Below are positions 33,801 to 46,500 of a DNA stretch of 64,000 bases, piece after piece (positions within the stretch are counted from its first letter, which is position 1; every line of letters starts with the position of its first letter). The notes beneath the pieces are model-generated. The model was not told the DNA's origin and did not search any database. It was given only the letters and a program-made list of their open reading frames with translations. Source of the DNA: Yamagishiella unicocca (lineage: Eukaryota > Chlorophyta > Chlorophyceae > Chlamydomonadales > Volvocaceae); contig BDSL01000007.1 in the NCBI GenBank assembly GCA_003116995.1, positions 496,001 to 560,000 on the forward strand. Direction: 5' to 3'. The translations under genes were made by a program, and so were the position numbers.

Positions 33801-36800
33801 ACGCGTCAGCCAGGGGAGATGCCCCGCAGTGCGTTGCCACCGCCAGGACCATGGACCACGAAGCTACACAAGCATAGGAGCAGATAAAATGTGGGGGATT
33901 ACTGCTCGGCCAAGACTCACCCCAGCACCGGGCTGTCGGATCGTCCGGGCAACCATCGCCATTACCATCAGCATCCACAGCCTGCTCCGAAACCTGCTGC
34001 TGCTGCTTCGCGTACAGCGATGACGCAGCATCCCGTCCGCCCTGCTTCCGTAGCAACAAGGCGCCGCCCAGTGCCGCCAGCACCTCGGGCTGCTGCACGC
34101 CGCCGCTGCCGTACGAACCCCCGCCGGAGAGCTTGAGCAATTGGACGAGCAGTCCGAGCGCCTGGGTGGCGGTGACTCCATGGAGCGGCTCGTCGTTCCA
34201 CTGGCGTGCTCCCTTGGGCTCGTCATAGGCGTCGCAGGGCCCCGGGCTCGCGCTGCACCCTGGGGCAACCCCCGCCGCGCTGGACGCCTCCGCTGGCGTA
34301 GAGCTCTGCGACGGCCCCGCCGCCGCGGCAGGAGCATCGGCAGCGACCCGCGGCGCAGTCGAGGCCTCACGTAGCAACCGGGCGCTGCAGTGCACGGCAC
34401 CTGCGTCTACCAGCCGCCGCGCCTTCGAGGCGTCTATTCCCGGCATTAACAGCGCGACGGCTTGCAGCAACAAGGCCTGCGCCTCGACCACCAAGCGGGC
34501 CCGGTCGGCGGGGCTGGCGGCGGCAACCGCGGCGGCGGCAGCGGCCGCAAGCCATGACCCAGCTGTGCTCGCAGCCGTCAGCGGCGCTGCGAGAGCGCCC
34601 GCTTGGCAGGCACCGGCGGTGCCAGGGCCCGGCCCAGCGTCCGCGTCCTCGGCTTCAGCTTGCTGCTGCTGCCGCAATTGCACGTCCAACGTGTCCTGCA
34701 GTTGTCGTACCTCCGCGAATCGCGCGGCGAGCATGTCGATGAGGCCAGCCAGGAGGACGTCGCGTTGGGTGCTACCGTCTGCTGCGCTGCCGGCCGCACG
34801 GGTGGTCGTGCCAGCAGCCACGGGCGCGACAGGCGGCTCCGCACGGCCCTTTCCGGCTACCGCTTGTTCCTGGGCAACGGGTGTGATGGCGGAGGGAGCC
34901 TCGATTGCTTCCTGCGAGCCGTCCGCTCCGTGCGCAGGAGCTACCCCATCACGCCGCCGCTTGATGCGAGCGCTGCGACGGAGCGGTGCAGCCTGCGCCG
35001 ACTTCTCGTCCGCATCGTCTGCAGGCGTAGGCTGCAACGCGGCTGTGCCCAGGTCCGGCGCCGCCGCCACCGCCGCCGCGGCGGAGCTCCCGGCTGCGCC
35101 CTGCGGGCCCGCCTCCACACGAAGCGTGGTGTGTCCGGGCGACGTGCACTGCTGCTGGTCCTTCCGATCCGCAGCCGCGGCGTGAACGCACGACCATATG
35201 TTGGCGAGGCCCAGCGCCATGCGAGCCTGCGCCACGCCGGCCGCCGCGCTGCCCGTATGCTGGGCGAGACTGGCCGTCAGGCGCTCCAGGCAGTCGGCGA
35301 AGGAAACGACCCGCTCGGCCGCCTGTGCGCGTGTTATGGAGAGGAAGGTGCTGCCGACCGACCGCAGCACCGCCAGCGGTGGAGCCTCCACGCAGGCCTG
35401 GTGCGCCGCAAGCACTCCGGCGGAGACGGGTGCCGCCGCTGTGGCACTAGCAGCCGCAGCCGCGCCGGCGCCGGCGGCGGCAGGAAGCGCGTCGGCGGCG
35501 TGGATCGCGCGCTCCAGGACAGCCTGCACGACTGCACCGCACTGCTGCATGAGGCCGTCCGTCACGGGCTTGTCGCCGTACGGGGCCCCAGGCAGGGCGG
35601 GGCCCGGGCATTGCGAGGTGGCCGCACTGGCGGAACCCAACGTTATGCGGCGGGGATGCTCGAGCCCCCAAAACCGGTCCAGTGCGGCCGCAATGGCGGC
35701 GGTGTTTCCATGCAGCGGCCCGGTTCCGTTAGCAGTAGAGGCACCGAAGGATGGCACTAAGATGCTTGGGGTTGCGGCGGTTGCTGGAATGGCACGGGCC
35801 GCACCGGGGGCGCTGCCGCCGTCGCCGCTGTCACTACCGCCGCCAAGAGTTTGGATCATGGTCAGCGCGTACGGTAGCAGATCCTGCGCCCGCCATAGGC
35901 CGCCGTTGGTCGTTGCCGTTAGCCCCATGGACGTCGGCGGCCCTGTCAGCACAGCAAAGGCGCGCGCGTGACTGTATGCCAGGGCTTCGAACAGGCAGCT
36001 GGGCATGGGTGCCGCCGCCAGCAGTGCTGCCACGCAGCAGTCGAGCTGGCCCGCCTCTTTGCGACGCCGCCGGTGCTCCTCCAACTTCTGCGTAAGGAGA
36101 GCTTTTTCGTACTCCCGACGCTCGGCGTCGCCAAAGGGTGGCTTGATGGCTGCGTTTGGTGGCAGCGGCGCCGGCGCCAGTACGGCATTGTATGCTAGAC
36201 GCATGTAGTACCCGGTCACACGCATCAGCAAGGCCTCGAGGGGCACATCAACATCCGGCGCAAGCCCCAGGTATGATGGCGTGCCCACGTCAGCAGTAGC
36301 CACGGCAGCGGCCGCCGTAGGTTGCCGAGGGGCAGGGGCTGGTACGGGTGCTGGAGCAGGCTCCGGAGCAACCACCATAGGCCGGATGGCGGGCGCCGCG
36401 GCACCGCCGGCTGCTGCTGCAGCTGCTAATGCCCCGGCGGCAGCGCGCCGGGGCCTGCTGACTGCTGCTGCGGCTACGGCACCGCCGGCTGCTGCTCCGC
36501 GGCCGGTTATAACTACAGGCTCTGCGGGTGGAGCGACGGCTTTTGCCCTTCTGCCCTTCGCTGGCACCGGTTGGGTTGGCTGTTGGACCAGCTCCGGCAC
36601 CGGCACGACCTTGGCCTTGTTCCCTTGTGCCACAGCGCCGCTGCCGCAGCCTGTCTTAGCGTCTGCAACCCCGCCCTGCTGTTGCTGCGATCCCTTCCCA
36701 ACTTCCTGTTGGTTTTGCTGCTGCGCGGCATCCGGCTGCTGTTGCTGCTGCTGTCCGGCATCTTTTTGTTGTTGCTGTTGCATGTAACGTTGAACGAGGG

Positions 36801-38519
36801 CTTGGTCCTGCTGCTGCTTGGCAATCAGCTTGTGCAGCACCCCTGCAATCTGATGAGAGGTGATGGGGAAGAGGTCGGAAAGTACCAGCAGCAGCCGTGC
36901 GGCGATGTCAGGGCTGTCCTCCAGCACCACGTCTAGCGCGCTGATAAGGCCCGGCAGCGGCCGCCAGCGCGCCAGGGCAGTGCGCACCGCAGCATTCCGA
37001 CGGCGAGCTAGGTTGTGGATAACCTGAGGGAGGGAAGAAGACAGGAGAAAGATTGCCCGCAATTGCGTCGACGGACGTCACAGTCGCCTGGCACGATAAT
37101 GCCAAGGCTCAAGGGTGAAGCACTGCGGCTGTGGTTCAACGCGCGGCAGCAAGGACTGACTATACATGCGGCACAGCAAAGGTTGTGACAACGACGACCA
37201 CACTTGTTCGACAACCCTGTTCCCCCGTGCAAGGCCGGCGAGGAAGGCTCTGCTGTTGCTACCCCTGGACCAACTACCGACGACTCAGCCGCGTAACCAC
37301 AGAGTCGCCCCCACCTGCGACGCCAGTTGGCGCACTGGGACAAAGTTGATGCCAGTTCGCTGCGTGAGCATCTCCAGCAGGCGGGGCACAGCGCCCGCGC
37401 CCACGATGCGCAGCGCCAGCCAGTCGCCCAGTCCCAGACCTCCCAACGCTTGCAACGCGTCCGCGACGGCCGCTGGGTCCTCGCCCTGCTGCTTGTGAGG
37501 ATCGGCCGCCGCAGCCATGGCAGCTGCCGCAGCGACAGCAGCCGCAGCAGCCGCGGTTGAGCCGGCCGGGGGGCCACCGCCTCCTGCCGCTGGTAGCGGC
37601 AGGGATGCAACGCCAGAGGGATCCAGTCGGCGGTCGGGGCCGAGTCCCACAGCGGACAGGGACAGCAATCCATCGAGAGCGACGGCCTTGGCGCGGTAGT
37701 GGAAGTGCTCGAGATGGTCGACAAGTAGGGCGATGCCGGCGGTGACCATGCCTGCGAGACCCTGTGTAGGTTCACTAGCAGCAGGTGAGAGCCCCGAGAG
37801 GCCGGCTGCACCGTTGGTGGCAGTGCCGGATGAGGGAGCTGGGCGCGCTGCTGCTTGGCCCGACGCGGGTGGTGCCGCCGTCGTGGTGGCGGCCGGGGGA
37901 GGCCCGGCCTTGCTGGGGCCTGCTGGTGGGCGGCGAGAGCCTCCGGCTTCAGCGCGCGCAGCGGCGGCAACACGAGTTTGGTGCTGGTGCGCGGGCGCGA
38001 TGGGGAGGGGTGTGCTGTTGGTGGAAGCTGCTGTTGTTGGCAGCGCTTGCGAGGATGCTGGTCCCTCAATGTCTGTCTGTGCGCGAGCATTGCAGGATGG
38101 CGCGAAGGCGGAGCTGAAAGGCAGCGGGCTGGCGACGCACTGCTCGGGAGCGCCAATAGACAAGTCCGCTGCAACGTTAGCAGCTGCAGCTTCCACCGTG
38201 GCAGCCCTAGAACGGTCGGCGGATGTAAAAATTGCCAAGCTGGTATCTGAAGCTGCGCTGATGAGCTGTTTGCATAGCGCCTGTGTTGGCGCGGACGCAA
38301 ACTTTGTCGGGGGGGCAAAAAGACAAATTTGCAAGCTCAGCTCAGGCCAAGTTCGTAAGAATAGCAAAACTATACCTGCAGGAGGCAAGTAAGCTCCGGT
38401 CCTTGACATCGGTGGCTGGGATCCGAGAGACGGTCTAGCACAGCTGGTAGCCCCAGGAGGCCAGTGGCGTGGCCATCTGGCGCGTGGTGAGCCGCATCCT
38501 TCAATTGTTGGCTTGCCAT
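30841..38519 (-). CDS. Very large Ala/Gln-rich helical-repeat protein with AT-hook-like motif, function unknown
   Basis: Six exons: 38519-38376, 38280-37315, 37023-33921, 33700-33522, 33397-32644, 32384-30841; all phases agree, giving 2229 aa. No family was recognised. Amphipathic Leu-rich stretches resemble ARM/HEAT repeats: GLPAVLDRLSDPS, GAVPRLLEMLTQRTG, VIHNLARRRNAAVRTALARW, DIAARLLLVLSDLFPITSHQ, HDAVLQLLVPLAALTHGS, VRESCLRSLGFAARAL. They alternate with long poly-Ala, poly-Gln (around 36700) and Pro-rich linkers. The C-terminal region is basic, with KKKIGRPRA matching an AT-hook core, and ends FLSRTYRGVSKRLNFDDM. This suggests a nuclear scaffold or chromatin-associated protein, by inference only. 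No signal peptide, membrane span or catalytic motif is seen. The start ATG is chosen because it opens a continuous helical segment; its 5' neighbour gene is divergent. Confidence 0.75.
32471..32590. repeat. Four-copy 30-bp tandem repeat in an intron
   Basis: Four units of 30 bp, each containing TGCATTAGTGCACTTCATG, lie in intron 5 of the large minus-strand gene. The last copy has TGCATTAATGCA, a perfect palindrome. On the minus strand the unit reads GDMKCTNACD in an open frame, but that frame does not continue from exon 5. Confidence 0.95.
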
Positions 38520-39080
38520 CTCCGTGGGATGCGAAGAGCCCAACGAAAGGCTTAGGGTTCAGAAGAAGCTGCCCGGTAACATTCTGACCAGCCTTTCACG
38601 GTAGGTGGCAAATTAGCTGTCAGCGCTTGGTCAACGCCAGTAAATAATATTACAGACGCTGAAGAAGCACCAAAGCGCGCGTTGCTTGCCTCAGGCGGTC
38701 CGTTTCGCAGTCAAAAATCCACTTGCAAAACGGCCAGTTGGTCCCCCGGGAGCGTCAGTCAAGTTCAGCAAAGAAGACCGTGTCAGGGATTTTGTAATTT
38801 AAAATACAAGGCACATTGGTGGTCTTCGCGCGGTGTGGAAGGCACAGAACACGCAAGTTGGTTTTCCCGCTTTTGTATGTACGGACGGCATGTTGGCGTT
38901 GAGCCAACAGCCTAGCCGTCAGTAGAATCCATGTAATTCCTTACAAGACCTAACCCCATTCTACCCTTTGCGAATTTCCCATTACTGCCCACGCTTAAAC
39001 AGATGTCCTACCTGCCAATGTGCCTTCCACCCCTCCAGCATACACACCGTTCTTTGAGGTAGAAACTGGGCATACAATAT
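38520..39080. promoter_or_regulatory. Shared divergent promoter region
   Basis: 561 bp between the start codons of the large minus-strand gene and the DUF3431-like gene. It must contain both promoters and 5' UTRs. No specific element was recognised. Confidence 0.45.
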
Positions 39081-42023
39081 ATGTTGATGAGCTTGGTATG
39101 GACTATCGGGCGGGCTCGCCGCTGGGCAGTGGTGTTTCAGCTACTGCTGCTGGGGCCCAGGCTGGGGCCAGTGTCCGCCTCCGCATTCCAGGAACCCAAG
39201 CGACAACTTGACCCGTCATACAGGCCTCCGCCCGTCTGGGGCTGTGAGGCTGGCCTGCCCGTCGGTGCATTCCACGTCGTGGTTGCTACCCTAGCGCCTG
39301 AGGTGCGCTGCAATGACGCCCTCCTTCGGCTTTCGTACTACGATTTTCTGCGGCTATGGGAGGAGTAGCACGGTGTCGCATCAACACGGTGTGCTGGTGG
39401 CGGTGCTTTACTGGGTTACTGGCAGGGGAATTGTCGGGCACAAGGATACGCACCCCTCCTCTCTCGCCCCCGCTACATTGCCGTGCGACGATAACATGCG
39501 CTGAATTAACAACTCGCAATTGCCCGCTGCACCTCGGCGCCTCCGGATCCTCACAGCCCACGGCTTTAATTCCATGGATCTGGAACCTGGGCCTGACCGG
39601 TGCCCAGATCTGGATCTACCACCGCCAGGACTCGGCTGACCCGCGCCTGGCCTCCGCCGCCGCCCAGCTCACCGCCTTCCAGCCCTACCCCTGCGAATCC
39701 ACCGTTCACCTGCAGCAGCTGCTGCCCAACAAGGGTCGCGAGGCGGCCGTCTTCCTGACCCACATCGTACGGCACTATGACCGCCTCCCCGAGGGCCTTG
39801 TGCTGATACATGACCACGGGCCGGCGGCTCGCCACTCGCTCTGCGGTCCCTTCTTCCGCCGCCTCCGCGGCTACTATATCGGCATCCGCGAGCAGCACCC
39901 GGAGCTGCGAGCAGCTGCCGCCAACACCACTTTGCCAGCCACCTCCGCTGACACCGCCACCACCACCATCACCACCGCTGCGGGGCGCCGTTCCCTGTCA
40001 GCTTCTCGCCGCAACAGCCGCAACAGCAGGGCCAACTCCGCCGCCGCCAAGCGGAACATGTTCATGCGGTTCGCGGACCAGCTTGTTAGCCTTAGCAGCG
40101 GCTGCCAGGTGGGGAAAGGGGATTGGCGGTCGGCGGGATGGGAGCGTGGAGGAGTTGCCGCCAGGGCGGGCACAGCCGTTGCGAGGGTGAAAAGTTCCTA
40201 TGTGGATGTAAAGGGTTCAGGGATGCGGATGCCTCGGCCTCGCCGTCCCGCCGACTCCCCGTCCTGCCCGCATCCCCGCAGGAGAACTGGCTCAAGGGCT
40301 GCTGTGCGGTGCTGGTATGTGCGGAGGACGGAGAGCCGGTGCTGCCCAGTGGCGACGGCCTGGACTCGGACGGCGCCGCAGCGGGAGATGACGGGTCATC
40401 CCAGGAGGCCCAGCGGGTGCTGCAGGGGGCCGAGGCGGCGGCGACGGGGCTGTCCGGTGCTGGAGGTGCTGGTAGGCAGAAGGGCTCTAAGACCCCCGCC
40501 GCACGATGCCCTTTTAAGACGTCGAGGTGCGGAAGGAGAGGAATGCGTCGGGTTGGGTTGGGGACCCGAGAGCTGGCGGGGCAGGTAAGGGGACGAAGGC
40601 AGGGGCGGAGGGTGGCGTGCCGGCGATGACGTACCAACCGCTCGTTAAGGTGTGGGTTGGCACAACCACCTCCAAAGCCACGCGGCCCTTACTGTCTTTT
40701 GTGTTGTCAACCCGCAAACGGCCCGGAGACACAACTCTCGGCCACCCATCTCGGCCCCAGCCCTTGTCCCCACCTCGTGCTAACTCCTGCCACCCCGAAC
40801 TAGAACTCCAACTCTTGCCACTCCTGCCATCCCGAACCGGAACTCCGACCCCACCCATGCAGGTGCCTCGCCAACGCTTCCGCCCTGGCCGTGCCGCTGC
40901 ACGTGGGCCCGACCAAGGGCACGCAGCGCTGGGTGTACTTGCACGGCGCGGGAGGGTTGTACGACACACGGTACGAAAACCTTGTCGTACTGCACGGCGA
41001 GACGCCGGAGGCGGCTGCGGCCGCCGCCACCGGGGGCCTCACCAACGGCGGCTTTGGGCCGCTGTCGCTGGTTCGCTATGCGGGCCAAGGTGAGGGCGTG
41101 GGCGGGGCATGGGTGGAGGTGGCGAGCCGCCAGCGCCCGGCCGTCCGTTAACGGCGTTATGCCGTACCGCTGTTGGCTCCGGAACCCACGCAGATGCCGT
41201 CGAGACCACCCGCAGCCAGACCTCCTCCAGCCGCAGCCTGGACTACCCGACGGGGGGAGCACAGCGGAGCCAGCAGGAGACGTACGGCGAGCTGTCCAAG
41301 ATTCTGGCGTCGTACGACTTTTCGGGGCGCAAGGTGAGTTGGGTTTGGGGCCAATCAAGGGGCGGCTTGCACGGTTTCCCTGCGGGGTGGAGGGTACCGC
41401 GGGGTTTCCGCAAGGGTACCGCCAGCGTTCCCCCTGCTGCTTGCTCTGACGATTCCCCCAACCGCCACCGACTCCGACAGGCCCCCGGCAACTTCAAATC
41501 CTGCTGCGCGAGCCTGATGCTGCGGCCGAAGCACATTCGGCACTGGCCGCTGGAGATGTACGAGCAGATCCTGTCGTACACGTTGGACACGAAGAACACG
41601 TACCACGCGTCGCTGGCGGTGTCGCACCATGGCTGGTCGATGTGGTGGGCGGTGGTTGAGGTGGTTGGTGCTGCTGGGCGGGTAGTTGAGACTTGTCTGC
41701 GTTTGCCGTGTTGCCGGGCCGTACACAAGCCCCACGGCGGCGGCCGTACACAAGTTGCCGTCGAAGACGAGTAGCGTTTTCCGACCGGTCTGGGACGCGG
41801 ATCGCTAAAACCCTATTAAAACCCTAAAACCCTGAAACTTTTCCCTGACGTTGCTTGCGTCATGCCCTCCCTCTGGGATGCCTCCAGGGCCGGCGCCGAC
41901 GTCACCGGGGAGGACCTGCTGCGCTACTTTGACGTGGACCTGGCGCTGTTGCGCCTCCGAGGCTGCCCCGGCTGGCGGATGGTAGCGGCGACGACGGCAG
42001 AAGACGGCACCGGGGCCGGGTAG
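39081..42023 (+). CDS. DUF3431-type secretory protein (glycosyltransferase-like, function unproven)
   Basis: Seven exons: 39081-39302, 39557-40108, 40282-40526, 40863-41089, 41194-41333, 41481-41641, 41888-42023; 560 aa. The N-terminus (RARRWAVVFQLLLLGPRLG) is a signal peptide or signal anchor, so the protein should enter the ER/Golgi or be secreted. The core reads FHVVVATLAPE...WIYHRQD...LLPNKGREAAVFLTHIVRHY...GLVLIHDH, the pattern of DUF3431 proteins (PNxGREAxxYLxHI and a following H-x-H). The C-terminal FKSCCASLMLRPKHIRHWPL matches the family's terminal Cys-Cys segment. An insert of low complexity separates the parts. The junctions at 40526/40863 and 41641/41888 are the least certain, chosen because they preserve phase; the last donor is weak. 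Confidence 0.7.
41805..41838. repeat. Telomere-like CCCTAAAA repeats in the last intron of the DUF3431-like gene
   Basis: Three imperfect CTAAAACCCTA-type units, the same TTTTAGGG family seen in the LOV-kinase introns. Confidence 0.75.
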
Positions 42024-43523
42024 TGTAGTACTGTGACTGGCTGTACTGGCTGTAGCTGTGACCACGGGCGTGCAGCGCTGGGGGGGTGTAGCCGACGTGG
42101 GCCCGATGAAGGAGCAGGAGTGGGGTCGAGGGGACCGCAGATGTGGCTCTGCCACCGCGCGCTGCAAGTAACGATGCGCTGGGGTCGGGGGGAGGAGGTC
42201 GCTGCTGAGGGGAGTGGGCGCAGGAGCTGGCAAAGGCGGCTGGGTGAGGAGCAGTGCTTGGGAATTTGGGTCGCTGGGGCGCCGGTGAGCGAGCGCCGGG
42301 CGCAATGTACTGGTGGAGGTGGAGTGCCGCATGGACGAGAGGGAGGAGGCCCAGGGGTGGTAAGTGGGTGGCATGCGTTTTTGCGCTGCGTGCGAAAGGG
42401 GGTGCGTGATGTGCGAAAGGGGGTGCGTGATGTGCGAGAAGGGGTGTGTGGTGTGGCCGTTGTTTGCCGGTCGGCCTCTGCACGGAGCGTGCGGCTGGGT
42501 GCCTGCTTTGGACGCGCGATTTTTATTTGCAGCCGCGGTTGTTTTCCTGCTTACCATTGTGCGTAACACTTTACGCCCGTGCAACACGTACGACACATAT
42601 CGCATCATCATGAACAAACTGTGTGTGATAGTTATCCCGCGCATGACCATGTAAAATCTTGCTGGAGAATCCCGCCCGCACATGCTTTTGAAAGCATTTG
42701 GTGGCGCGCACTGTCTGGAGTCTGGAAATGCCAGAAGGCTGTAGCTGTCTTCGTGACATTGAAGCCGCTTACCCTGGGGCTGCAGCTTTCCGTGTGGCGG
42801 CGCCTGCTCCCTACGGCTGCCAGCGGTGTACCTCGTTAATCAGCACCAAAGCAGATGGGCACACGAAGCAACTGGGTGTCACCCTGACGCTGGCTTTGCT
42901 GCTACCTTCAGCCGGCGAGGCCTTCAGAAGACGGGTCGCTGCTCCAGCGACGCTTGTTGGCTGGAGCAGCAACAGGCAGCAATATCAGGCGCCTTGCAAA
43001 CACGGGATTGGACGGGATACCGGTATGGCGGGCCGCTGCCTCGCGTACTATGGCCTGTGGTCGCTGGCAGGATGACGTACGGTCTGAGAGAGAAAATATT
43101 GCAGGTCCTTAGGTGCGACACACTGAGACGGGAGCAGGAGTATTCCAGATTTTCCAGTGGCTCTCAAACCGCCAGAAGACGTTGCTTTCCAGGCAGCGCA
43201 CCGCGGGCCTTGTATAACAGCTGTCTCGCGCCGTGTCCGCAAACCCCGGCCGTACCGCGTCGCGGCCCCACATCGATCGACCCTCTGCACTTCCGCACAT
43301 CCTGCAGCCGCACCAGGTTGGCTACCGGGTACCAAGACGGTAACCCGGCGGCGATGCAAACCAGGGGCGCTTGCCGCCGCCAAACCCGGGTACCAGACCG
43401 TGCACGCATCACGTCTGCCACCACACCTTCCCTCCCTGGGCTCCCCTCAACTCCTCGCACACTACTGCTGCACCCCTAGTAAGGGTGTACGACGGGTGTA
43501 CGACCCCACGCCGTACGCACTCC
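42024..43523. other. Intergenic region between convergent genes
   Basis: 1.5 kb holding two 3' UTRs. An open frame at 42826-43479 has no recognisable features. Nothing else was supported. Confidence 0.5.
42650..42654 (+). terminator. TGTAA polyadenylation signal of the DUF3431-like gene
   Basis: TGTAA about 630 nt after the stop codon, the expected distance for this algal group. Confidence 0.5.
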
Positions 43524-46500
43524 TCAGCGGCCCAGGAACTCCAGCATGCACTCCAACGTCTCGTCGTCCTCCACCTCAATGGTCACCAGCCCCAGGCGGG
43601 GCTGGTAAGCGGACATGCGCAGCAGCTCGGGCCGAATGGCGGCGCCGCCGGCGGCACCAGCGGCGCCGCCGCCAGCGGCGCCGCCGCCAGGCTTTGTGGA
43701 GGTCTCCGCCGTCGCGGCAAATTCCCAGTCCGATTCCATAGCCGCCGCCGCAGCGGCGCCCGTTGCGCCCGCGTCGCCCTTGACCGCCGACGAGGCCTCA
43801 TCCGCCACAGACGCCAGCGGCGACGCCGCAGGATGCGCTCCCGCCAGCGGCGGCGGTTGCGGCGGCGGCGCCGCAGCCGCCGTCCCAGGGTGCGGTACGT
43901 GGTGCGGCGGCGGCTCCTCGTCGAATCCACCATCCAGTACGACGTCCTCGTCATCTGCATCCCGCATGAATTGACGTAGCTCGTCCATCCCCGCCGCGTC
44001 CCCGGCGTCACCCCTCCCCCGAGTAAGCCCGTGGACCCACTCGCCAGCCATACCCAGCTCCACGGCATTGTCGTACGATCCGACGTGGCCGAGCACGTTG
44101 CCGCCGCCGGTGGCGGCGGCGGCGGCGAGGGCGGCGGCCTGCGAGGTAGCCACCGCCTGGGCCTGCATGATGGCCTGTGTGTGTAAGGGGGGTTGGCGTA
44201 AAAACCGGTGACACGAAAAACGACAAGATAGCCTCGGGGGGTGAGGCGTAGGCGTGAAGGTGGCGTGAAGGCACGTACGAGGGCGAGGAAATCCGTGTAA
44301 ACACGAAAGCGGGGCAGGAAGAGAAGAATCAGCCGCAGGACAGTTTGCAACACGCAGGTCGGGGGGGGGGCATAATGACCGGGGGGGGGGCATAATGACC
44401 GGGGGGGGGCATAATGACCGGGGGGGGCATAATGACCGGGGGGGGCATAATGACCGGGGGGGGGCATAATGACCGGGGGGGCATAATGACCGGGGGGGGG
44501 GCATAATGACCGGGGGGGGCATAATGACCGGGGGGGGGCATAATGACCGGGGGGGGGCATAATGACCGGGGGGGGCGGCATAATGACCGGGGGGGGGCTG
44601 CCGGTCTGTTGCTGCCGCAACTGCATCTGCGCAGCCGTACCTGCATGTGCGCGTTCTGCTTGAGCTCCAGCAGTGTCTCCGGGAGCGGGTCGTATTGTAT
44701 CAGCGGGGCAGTCATGAGCGCCAGGCTGCCCGGCAGGTACAGGAAGCCGCGGGGCTCGCGAAAGGCCTGCAAGGGCGGTCGGGTAAGGGGCAGAGAGGAA
44801 ACTGGGCTGGGGTGGGTTCCAAATCAGGCTATTAGGCGGGAGGGGCGATGCGGACGCCAGTCGGGCGATGCGGACATCCCGTCCCCACTGCCCCCGTCCC
44901 CACTGCCCCCGTCCCCACTGCCCCCGGCCCCAAGCACCTTCTGCACGAAGGGGTGCAGCTCGGTAAAGGAGTGTGCCGACTTGCAGCGGCCAGAGCAGGG
45001 CACCCCCGCAAAGATGCGGCCGCAGCTGTTGGTGAAGCGCCCCAACCGCGGCCGAGACGCCATGCGCCGGTCCAGGATCGCCTGCCGTACGAGGTGTACG
45101 AGCGAGCCGTACGCCGGCACGCGCATGAATGCGGGGAGGGAAGAAAAGGGAGGAGCTCTTCAAACGGCGGTGGGAGTAGAGCCAACCGCGCTTTAAAAAA
45201 GGTCGTGCAAGGGCACTGGGGCCTCCTCCCCTCTCCTCCCCTCTCCTTCCCCCTCCTCCGAGTCCATTCCAGCCGCAGCCGTGACCGGTCAGACCATCAA
45301 CACAGTGGCTCCCTTCCCTGCCGTCCTCTGCTTCCCTGCGCCGCCCTTGTTTCGTGGCCGGCCCCAGAAGCGTTGCTCCCAAGCCCAGCCTCCTAAGAAC
45401 TCCGCTGCCTTGTTCACCCCCTCGCACCGCCCTTGCACCACTTCCACCAAGCGCGCCAAGGCCCATCAAACACGCCCTCCTGTGTCTGCTCCTGCCCACG
45501 CGACCCGCCCACCTTTTCCCCCATGGCCACCTCCACGAGCTTGGAGAAGCGCCACAGGTGCACGTGGTAGACACACATGGCCCTGGTCCACATCATGTGC
45601 AGGCTGGTGGGGTTGTCCAGGTGCAGCCCGGGGAATGGAACGAAGCGGGGCGGCGCGCCGCCTGCACGGAGGGCCTGCAGGCACCCATTCCATCGAGGCA
45701 CCCACTGCGGAGGGAGCGATGGAGGGAGACATGCGAGCTTAGCCCGGGAAGCCGCTGGATGATTGCGTGGAAAACCCGTGTACGAAGAAAACAACGGGGA
45801 GCCGATGGAGGTGGAGTAGGTGTGGGGTTTGATAAGAGAATCCGCGAATGGGGGAGAGGTGGGGGGGAGAGGGGAAAGGTGAGGGTTCGGGTATTGCGCT
45901 GGCGGGGTATATAAGGTCGGGTGGAGGTACCCGCGCTTCGATCCCACATCCCGCACCCACCTGCATGCAGTACGCCTGCTGCGGGTTGAAGCCCGTGCAG
46001 ACCAGGTAGTACGACCCCACGTGCACGTGGCACGAGCGCGGCTTGTACGAGCACACGTCGCCGTGGAACACGTGCCGCAGCAGGCCCAGCACGCCGACGG
46101 TGAAGGTGTCCGGGAACATGTTGAGGCGCAGCACCAGCGCGCCGCCGGGCGCCAGGTTGTTGGCCATCACGATCAGCTGCGCCACCAGCAGGGCCTTATG
46201 CGCGGCGGCGTTGGTGCCGTACACGTTGAACGCGGGGTTCTGGGAGTCGGGCAGCGTGGTCTCCTTGTGGATCCAATCCTTGCCACCCAGAAAGGAACCG
46301 TCCAGGATGACCAGGTGGCAGCGGTTGGCGGGCGGCTCGTCCAGGGCTGTACGACAACACGCACGACGATGTACGACAACAGGGCAACCGGCTTGTGATT
46401 GGTCGTGCCTAGCGCGCGTGGGCCCGCAGAGGGTTGATTGCGCGAGGCGGTAGGGCTCCAGGGAGGCGGCTGCTGGTGTATCCAACATCCCAAGCACCGA

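Noticed and set aside
42826..43479. 217-codon plus-strand open frame between convergent genes
   Set aside because: Composition looks random and nothing supports it.
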